From: Sulfurovum sp.
GTDB taxonomy: Bacteria; Campylobacterota; Campylobacteria; Campylobacterales; Sulfurovaceae
Reading direction: 5' to 3'
DNA: 9,282 nucleotides
Assembly (NCBI GenBank): GCA_020726085.1
Contig: DYTG01000071.1
Location: forward strand, 1 to 9,282
A program made the position numbers and the translations under genes. The notes beneath the pieces were generated by a model. It was given only the letters and a program-made list of their open reading frames with translations, did not search any database and was not told the origin of the DNA. Shown in pieces: positions 4,721 through 9,282 of this stretch; position 1 is the first letter of the stretch; each line of letters starts with the position of its first letter.

Positions 4721-6949
4721 ATGAGTCTAATGGACAAAATCATGAGCAAAAAGAGTTTATATGCATCTTTTTGGATCATTTCCATTTTTATGGTAACAAT
4801 ATTGATTTACTTTACAGCAAATCTTGCAAAAGAGGTACCACCGCTTCCCAAACAAGTCGTTTCGGTGGATGGTGAGGTACTCTATACATATGACGATATT
4901 GTCAATGGTAAAGCGATGTTTCAACAGTTTGACCTTATGGATTATGGGTCACTTTTGGGAATGGGAGCCTATTTGGGGCCCGATTTTACGACAGAATTTT
5001 TGCACAAACGAGCAGAGTTTTTGAATGATTACTACGCAAAAGAGTATTACCAAAAAGATTTCGCCTCTTTGGATGCTATGCACAAAGCCTCTATCAAAGC
5101 TAGAGTAATCGAAGATGTCAAACAACAAACTTTTCTCAAAGAAGAGGGAGTCACTTACACCAAAGCTTCAGCATTGGCCTACAAAGCCAACAAAGCCTAT
5201 CTTATGGACTTCCTAACCAAAGGAGATGTCAAAAGAGCGTGGAGAGGTGGTATCATAAGAGAAGATGAAGCTAAGCTTATTGCTGCATTTTTTGATTGGT
5301 CGCAATTGGTGGCTTCTACAGTAAGACCCACAGCCGATGATGGCAGAAGCTGGTCAAACAACTGGCCACCCGAGCCTTTATTGAATCAAGATGTTACGTT
5401 TTATAGCCATTTGGTCTCTTTGATAGAGTTTTTACTTCTTTGGGCTTTGACGATTGTTATTGTCTTTATGGCGTATGAGTATATTTTCAACAAAGAGCAT
5501 CAAGATGGAGAGTTAGCACAGCCTCTAAAAATCACAAAAATTTTCCCTTCACAAGAGAAACTGCTCAAATATATCCCAATCGTGGCACTGTTTGTTTTGA
5601 TTCAGATGGTTTTAGGGGGATATTTGGCACACATCTATGCAGACCCTACGGATCATTTTATCATTTCACAAGATATTTTACCCTTTAATGTTACAAGAGC
5701 TTTACATACCAATATTGCGATTATTTGGGTTGCTATTGGTTGGCTTGTGGGTGGACTTTTGATTGCTCCTATCGTTGCAGGGAAAGATTTACGATTCCCA
5801 AAACTCGTAGATGTGCTTTGGGGTGCTTTGATTGTTGTGGGCGTTGGCGGACTTGTGGGTATCTACATGGGCGCACAAGGACACATGAGAGACACTTGGT
5901 TTTGGCTTGGAAATGAAGGAAGAGAGCTTCTAAACCTCGCTAGAGTTTGGGATATAGGACTTGTTGTGGGGCTTGTATTGTGGTTTGGTATGGTCTATAG
6001 CACGATACGAAACGCAAAAGGCAATAGACTTCTTATAGGTACTATCATCTGGTCAGCCTTTGGTATAGCGACACTCTATTTAGCTGGAATGTATCCGATA
6101 CACAAAATCGCACCCAATTATACCGTGGATGATTACTATAGATGGTGGGTTGTTCACCTTTGGGTAGAGCTTACCTTTGAGCTTTTTGCGGCGGGGGTTA
6201 TAGCCTACTTATCGGTTGCACTTGGACTTGTACGAGAAAAAACAGCCGAAAAAGTGATGCTTTTTGAGTTGGCGTTGATCATGTTTAGCGGCACTTTGGG
6301 AGTAGGACACCACTATTTTTGGCAAGGGCTTGATGAGTATTGGATTGCAATAGGTGGAATCTTCTCGGCACTTGAACCGCTCCCTTTGGCTCTTTTGATG
6401 ATTGAAGCAATTAAAGAACAAAACCATATCAAATCAGAAGGCAAAAATTTCGATTTTGGCGTACCTTTTATGTGGCTTGCAGGAAGTGCCTTTCTTAACT
6501 GGTTTGGTGCAGGATTTTTGGGTATGGTTATCAATACCCCAACGATTAGCTACTATTCGCACGGGACTTATTTGATTATGCCTCACGCTCATGTGGCGTT
6601 GCTTGGAGCATTTGGATATATCTCTATTGCATTTATCTATATGACAGCTAGAGCAAACTCTCTTGCAAAAGGTTTGGAGTGGGATGAGAGCATGAGCAGA
6701 TGGGCGTTTTGGCTTATTACGGTTGGAGTGATAATCTATGCAATACCTACGATGATAATAGGAGTAGAGCAAACTTCAACAGCTCACACGCTTGGCTACT
6801 ACGCAGCTAGAAGCAGAGAGTTATTGGAGTCAATGAGCGGATGGATGTGGTTTAGAATCTTGCCCGATGGTATGATGATACTAGGCTCACTGTTGCTTTT
6901 CATCGACACTTTCAAAAAGGTCTATTTAGCCAAAAAAGTTGCCAACTAA
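4721..6949 (+). CDS. norB: quinol-dependent nitric oxide reductase (qNOR, NorZ type)
   Basis: This single-chain inner-membrane enzyme reduces two NO to N2O with electrons from quinol. At 742 residues it has the usual qNOR length: one N-terminal membrane helix (about 14-35), a periplasmic NorC-like domain without a CxxCH haem motif (36-225), then a haem-copper-oxidase-like bundle of 12 or more helices (228-735). Ligands visible are His329 (RALHTN, low-spin haem b), His479 with Glu483 (HLWVE, FeB site), His530-His531 (GHHYFW), and His622 and His624 (PHAHV, haems b3 and b). Glu552 (SALEPLPL) matches the second conserved glutamate of cNOR and qNOR. Two family spots differ: GMGAY at 80-84 where GHGAY is common, and HxxxD (304-308) where HxxxE is common near the quinol site. 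The divergent Rrf2 gene and downstream nnrS point to NO detoxification or denitrification. Identification is secure. Confidence 0.96.
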   Translation: MSLMDKIMSKKSLYASFWIISIFMVTILIYFTANLAKEVPPLPKQVVSVDGEVLYTYDDIVNGKAMFQQFDLMDYGSLLGMGAYLGPDFTTEFLHKRAEFLNDYYAKEYYQKDFASLDAMHKASIKARVIEDVKQQTFLKEEGVTYTKASALAYKANKAYLMDFLTKGDVKRAWRGGIIREDEAKLIAAFFDWSQLVASTVRPTADDGRSWSNNWPPEPLLNQDVTFYSHLVSLIEFLLLWALTIVIVFMAYEYIFNKEHQDGELAQPLKITKIFPSQEKLLKYIPIVALFVLIQMVLGGYLAHIYADPTDHFIISQDILPFNVTRALHTNIAIIWVAIGWLVGGLLIAPIVAGKDLRFPKLVDVLWGALIVVGVGGLVGIYMGAQGHMRDTWFWLGNEGRELLNLARVWDIGLVVGLVLWFGMVYSTIRNAKGNRLLIGTIIWSAFGIATLYLAGMYPIHKIAPNYTVDDYYRWWVVHLWVELTFELFAAGVIAYLSVALGLVREKTAEKVMLFELALIMFSGTLGVGHHYFWQGLDEYWIAIGGIFSALEPLPLALLMIEAIKEQNHIKSEGKNFDFGVPFMWLAGSAFLNWFGAGFLGMVINTPTISYYSHGTYLIMPHAHVALLGAFGYISIAFIYMTARANSLAKGLEWDESMSRWAFWLITVGVIIYAIPTMIIGVEQTSTAHTLGYYAARSRELLESMSGWMWFRILPDGMMILGSLLLFIDTFKKVYLAKKVAN

Positions 6950-6953
6950 CACA

Positions 6954-6980
6954 CAATGCAAAGGAACTCCCTTTGTATTG
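6954..6980 (+). terminator. norB 3' hairpin, terminator-like
   Basis: Bases 6954-6964 pair with 6970-6980 in an unbroken 11-bp stem (one G-T wobble) with a 5-base loop, beginning 4 bases after the norB stop. No T-run follows directly, so termination may be partial or the hairpin may protect the norB message. Its right arm overlaps the first bases of the FNR-like site. Confidence 0.55.
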
Positions 6981-6992
6981 ACTTAAATCAAT
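6977..6992 (+). promoter_or_regulatory. FNR-like binding site upstream of nnrS
   Basis: ATTGACTTAAATCAAT is a 16-base palindrome with one mismatched pair. It contains TTGAC-N4-ATCAA, one base from the FNR consensus TTGAT-N4-ATCAA. Its centre (between 6984 and 6985) is 41.5 bases upstream of the start predicted from the -10 at 7014-7019, the class II activator position. A Crp/FNR-family protein (FNR, NNR or DNR-like) is the likely partner; which one cannot be told here. Confidence 0.6.
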
Positions 6993-7013
6993 TCAAAAAT
7001 TTTTAAAATAAGA

Positions 7014-7040
7014 TAAGATAACTCCTAATTAAAAATGGAG
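7014..7040 (+). promoter_or_regulatory. nnrS -10 element and ribosome binding site
   Basis: TAAGAT at 7014-7019 would start transcription near 7026, matching the FNR-like box at -41.5. Overlapping alternatives (TAAAAT 7004-7009, TAAGAT 7009-7014) exist. GGAG at 7037-7040 lies 6 bases before the ATG at 7047 and decides that start over the ATG at 7035, which has no binding site and would leave a leader of about 9 bases. Confidence 0.5.
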
Positions 7041-7046
7041 TTTATA

Positions 7047-8210
7047 ATGCAATTTTCACATCTAAAAACACAACCCTTCAAACAAAAAAGTTGGTTTGAA
7101 CGCTTTAGCGACCAACCGCACCAACTCTTTTTTGCCTCTACGCTATTTTTTGCTTTTTATACAATGATAGGAACTTTTTTAAGTCTAATAGGCAAAGAGG
7201 TTGATTTTTCACTCTTACACAGTTTTGGATTGCTCTTTGGAGTCTTTACTAATGCTTTTTTGGGATTTTTGATGACGGTTATTCCTAGATACTCCACCTC
7301 GCTGCCCATACCCCAACAAACCTATCTTTTTGTCTGGATAGCGTTGCAAATAGGGACTCTCTTGACACTCTTTGGTTTTGTATTGTTGGGCAAAATGCTG
7401 GTTGTTGGTTCACTCGTTGCCACAGTAGCCGTTTTTTACAAAGTCATCAAAAGAGGCAAAAGCTTAGATAAAAAAGAGAGCTATCTCTTAAGTGCTTTGG
7501 TTTTTTTGGGTGCGATGTTGCTTTTGGGAGAAATTGTTTTTGCTATCAATTTATCAATTTTGATATTTTATGGCTATTTGCTTAATGTGGTTTTTTTGGT
7601 TGCTTTGAAGATGGTGCCTAATTTTTACAGCGTCTATACCCAAAAACCCAAATGGCAAAAACCCAAATATATTTTAGAGTTTTCTTTGCTTTTGTTTTTA
7701 TCTATAGGCGTAGTCTCGCAATTTGAACTCCTCTTTTTATCCAAAATTTTAGCATCTATTGCCCTTGTATTTTTTGGATACATAGTTTTGAATTTAAATA
7801 TTTACGGCAAAACACCCCCTATTATATTGATTATGGTTGTTTCTTTTATTTGGTTTTATGTGGGAGTCATCTTTTATTTTGTAGAAACAGTTTTGGAGAT
7901 ATATACCATGAAGCTCTCTTTGCATACTTTTGCTTTGGGATTTGTGCTGAATCTTTTGATTGGATTTGGTAGCCGTGTGACCATGGGACACGCCGTGCCT
8001 CCCTTGCTCATTGTCGCCGATAGGTTCTTGGTGGGACTCTTTGTTTTGATGCAAATAGTTATCGTTTCAAGAGTTTTGGGTTCACTGTTTTATGCGAGTG
8101 AAATCAATTTTTTTATGGGCTTTTTTCATTTGAGCAGTACTTTATGGATTGTTCTATTTTTGGGTTGGGGCATTCGATATGGCAAAACTATTTTGAGGAT
8201 TGCTAGATAA
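7047..8210 (+). CDS. nnrS: NnrS-family membrane protein
   Basis: NnrS proteins are haem- and copper-containing inner-membrane proteins linked to NO; in Vibrio cholerae NnrS lowers NO damage to iron pools. The product here is 387 residues from the ATG at 7047 (four more if 7035 is used). It is almost entirely hydrophobic, with about 12 predicted membrane helices. Conserved histidines likely to bind metal or haem are His25 (PHQLFF), His58 (LLHSFG), His293 (SLHTFALGF) and His315 (VTMGHAVPP); the motif GFGSRVTMGHA (306-316) and the early GFLMTVIPR (73-81) are typical of the family. It follows norB with a hairpin, an FNR-like box and its own -10 between them, so it is probably separately induced under low oxygen or NO. 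Sequence similarity to better-known NnrS proteins looks moderate, so the family call is strong and exact function inferred. Confidence 0.85.
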   Translation: MQFSHLKTQPFKQKSWFERFSDQPHQLFFASTLFFAFYTMIGTFLSLIGKEVDFSLLHSFGLLFGVFTNAFLGFLMTVIPRYSTSLPIPQQTYLFVWIALQIGTLLTLFGFVLLGKMLVVGSLVATVAVFYKVIKRGKSLDKKESYLLSALVFLGAMLLLGEIVFAINLSILIFYGYLLNVVFLVALKMVPNFYSVYTQKPKWQKPKYILEFSLLLFLSIGVVSQFELLFLSKILASIALVFFGYIVLNLNIYGKTPPIILIMVVSFIWFYVGVIFYFVETVLEIYTMKLSLHTFALGFVLNLLIGFGSRVTMGHAVPPLLIVADRFLVGLFVLMQIVIVSRVLGSLFYASEINFFMGFFHLSSTLWIVLFLGWGIRYGKTILRIAR

Positions 8211-8223
8211 ATTTTTGTTATGG

Positions 8224-8246
8224 TACAATATCACCTAAAAAAGGAA
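8224..8246 (+). promoter_or_regulatory. promoter and ribosome binding site of the DUF808 gene
   Basis: TACAAT at 8224-8229, preceded by TGG (extended -10), would start transcription near 8236, inside the 40-base gap after nnrS. AAGGA at 8241-8245 is a good ribosome binding site before the ATG at 8251. No terminator hairpin separates the gene from nnrS, so read-through from nnrS is also likely. Confidence 0.5.
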
Positions 8247-8250
8247 AAAT

Positions 8251-9105
8251 ATGGCATCAGGTTTTTTTGCACTCTTTGACGATATTGCACTCTTGATGGA
8301 TGATATAACTACGATGAGCCAAGTAGCCACCAAAAAAACAGTGGGGATATTGGGCGACGACCTTGCTGTCAATGCTCAAAAAGCCTCAGGATTTGCCTCT
8401 AGTCGTGAATTACCCGTTATTTGGGCGATTACCAAAGGCTCATTTATCAATAAGGTCATCATTTTGCCTATCGCTTTTTTGCTTAGTGCCTTTGCACCGT
8501 GGCTTATTGTGCCTATTTTGATGATAGGGGGTGTCTATTTGGCTTTTGAGGGAGCAGAGAAGATTTATGAGTATTTCGTACCTCACGAGCAAGAGCGAAA
8601 AGCTATCGAAACGCTAGAAGAAAAATCCCAAGAGCAGATATTAGCCGATGAAAAAGTCAAAATCAAATCGGCTATCATTACCGACTTTATTCTCTCTGTG
8701 GAGATTGTTATTATCGCCCTTGGTGCGGTGGCGACTCAAACATTGACCGTACAAATTGCCGTCGTCAGCTTTGTGGCGCTTTTGGCTACGGTGGGCGTTT
8801 ATGGGCTTGTGGCACTCCTTGTACGCATGGATGATTTTGGTTACCAACTTATCGCTACCAATGGCGGAGATAGCAGGGTGGGTGAGTTTTTTGTCATGGC
8901 ATTGCCCAAAGTGATTCAATCTCTAGCGCTTATCGGTACATTGGCGATGCTGCTTGTAGCGGGTGGTATCTATCTGCACAATTGGGACGCACTCCATGAA
9001 ACACTCCACTTTATGCCCTCACTTTTGAGCGAGTTGTTGGTGGGATTGATAACGGGTGCTATCGCCGTAGTTGGCGTAAAATTGGTTAAAATGGTAAAAA
9101 ATTAA
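8251..9105 (+). CDS. DUF808 (YedI-like) inner-membrane protein
   Basis: This 284-residue protein resembles E. coli YedI (DUF808), a membrane protein of unknown function. The family N-terminus is well kept: LFDDIALLMDDI (8-19), KKTVGILGDDLAVNAQ (28-43), RELPVIWAITKGSFINK (52-68) and PWLIVPILMIGGVYLAFEG (83-101). A charged loop (about 108-140, possibly coiled coil) separates two hydrophobic halves. Later hydrophobic segments are roughly 141-161, 167-191, 215-242 and 258-279, and the loop RMDDFG (192-197) is also typical. It is slightly shorter than YedI because the C-terminus stops soon after the last helix. The ATG at 8251 has a good ribosome binding site. It lies 40 bases behind nnrS with its own -10, so a link to NO metabolism is only suggested by position. 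Confidence 0.88.
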   Translation: MASGFFALFDDIALLMDDITTMSQVATKKTVGILGDDLAVNAQKASGFASSRELPVIWAITKGSFINKVIILPIAFLLSAFAPWLIVPILMIGGVYLAFEGAEKIYEYFVPHEQERKAIETLEEKSQEQILADEKVKIKSAIITDFILSVEIVIIALGAVATQTLTVQIAVVSFVALLATVGVYGLVALLVRMDDFGYQLIATNGGDSRVGEFFVMALPKVIQSLALIGTLAMLLVAGGIYLHNWDALHETLHFMPSLLSELLVGLITGAIAVVGVKLVKMVKN

Positions 9106-9120
9106 TTATTTAAACTATTT

Positions 9121-9140
9121 CTAAGCTCTCCTAAGCTATA
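9121..9140 (+). repeat. tandem 10-base repeat before tRNA-Ala
   Basis: CTAAGCT occurs at 9121-9127 and 9131-9137, spaced exactly one helical turn, and the second copy runs into the TATAAT of the tRNA promoter. It occupies part of the region where a -35 would sit. It may be chance or a protein-binding site. Confidence 0.4.
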
Positions 9141-9142
9141 AT
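9137..9142 (+). promoter_or_regulatory. tRNA-Ala -10 promoter element
   Basis: A perfect TATAAT is followed by transcription start near 9149, about 11 bases before the mature tRNA 5' end. No -35 hexamer is evident. Confidence 0.6.
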
Positions 9143-9159
9143 ACTATTCTCCAAAAAAT

Positions 9160-9235
9160 GGGGCATTAGCTCAGCTGGGAGAGCGCTTCGCTGGCAGCGA
9201 AGAGGTCAGCGGTTCGATCCCGCTATGCTCCACCA
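9160..9235 (+). tRNA. tRNA-Ala (anticodon GGC)
   Basis: A complete 76-base cloverleaf is present. The acceptor stem GGGGCAT (9160-9166) pairs with ATGCTCC (9225-9231) and includes the G3-U70 wobble (9162 with 9229) that identifies alanine tRNAs. D-stem GCTC/GAGC, anticodon stem CTTCG/CGAAG with loop CTGGCAG (anticodon GGC at 9193-9195), and T-stem AGCGG/CCGCT with loop TTCGATC are all intact. The discriminator is A (9232) and CCA is encoded (9233-9235). It reads GCC and GCU codons. Confidence 0.97.
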
Positions 9236-9282
9236 TTCCACAATCTATCTCAATCTATTACCATCCACAAATCACCATCAAA
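9236..9282. other. G-free tail after tRNA-Ala with a short tandem repeat
   Basis: No G occurs on the plus strand from 9228 to the window end. CAATCTAT is repeated at 9241-9248 and 9251-9258 (10-base period). No terminator hairpin is possible within such a tract in this window, and no gene is seen. The stretch is cut off by the window edge, so its nature stays open. Confidence 0.4.

Noticed and set aside
6209..6772. Minus-strand frames inside norB
   Set aside because: They lie wholly within the strongly conserved NO reductase gene and give Cys- or Lys-rich translations without motifs; antisense shadows.
4721..6949. Other haem-copper oxidase-type NO reductases (gNOR, sNOR, eNOR) for the norB gene
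   Set aside because: Glu483 and Glu552, the fused N-terminal domain and the length fit cNOR/qNOR, specifically qNOR; no CuA motif is seen.
1..9282. CRISPR array or complete insertion sequence
   Set aside because: No regularly spaced repeats of CRISPR size, no transposase gene and no paired terminal repeats around a gene were found.

Overview
The window reads as chromosomal DNA of a Campylobacterota (former Epsilonproteobacteria) bacterium. This is inferred from the moderately AT-rich code, promoters with a clear TATAAT-like -10 but no visible -35, a quinol-type nitric oxide reductase, an NnrS-like protein, and the protein sequences in general. The genus cannot be fixed from the sequence alone; a sulfur- or nitrate-respiring relative of Sulfurimonas or Sulfurospirillum would fit.

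Left part (1-1380): the 3' end of an unrecognised, very AT-rich gene (about 25% G+C over the first 240 bases by hand count), a 234-base intergenic stretch full of perfect palindromes, and an orphan FkbM-family methyltransferase with its own promoter and ribosome binding site. This looks like an accessory segment beside core genes.

Middle (1395-4589, all minus strand): an Rrf2-family regulator with cysteine and histidine positions matching an IscR-type Fe-S ligand set, then thiC (HMP-phosphate synthase, a [4Fe-4S] radical-SAM enzyme), then mrp/apbC (P-loop Fe-S cluster carrier). Separate terminators and promoters suggest these are not one operon, but the thiC-mrp pairing makes biochemical sense because Mrp/ApbC is linked to ThiC cluster supply in enteric bacteria.

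Right part (4649-9105, plus strand): a nitrosative-stress or denitrification module. The Rrf2 gene is divergent from norB (quinol-dependent NO reductase, 742 aa), and a 39-base dyad lies between them over the probable norB -10. Behind norB is a strong hairpin, then an FNR-like box placed as expected for a class II activated promoter in front of an nnrS-like gene. A DUF808 (YedI-like) membrane protein gene with its own -10 follows. The likely picture is that the Rrf2 protein senses NO or cluster damage and controls norB, while a Crp/FNR-family factor switches on nnrS when oxygen is low or NO is present.

The window ends with a complete tRNA-Ala(GGC) gene with encoded CCA, followed by a G-free tail. 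I see no CRISPR array, complete insertion sequence or rRNA. No wholly new system is evident; the most interesting material is the regulatory DNA of the NO module, the unusual Rrf2 ligand set, the Mrp tail, and the palindrome-rich left edge.
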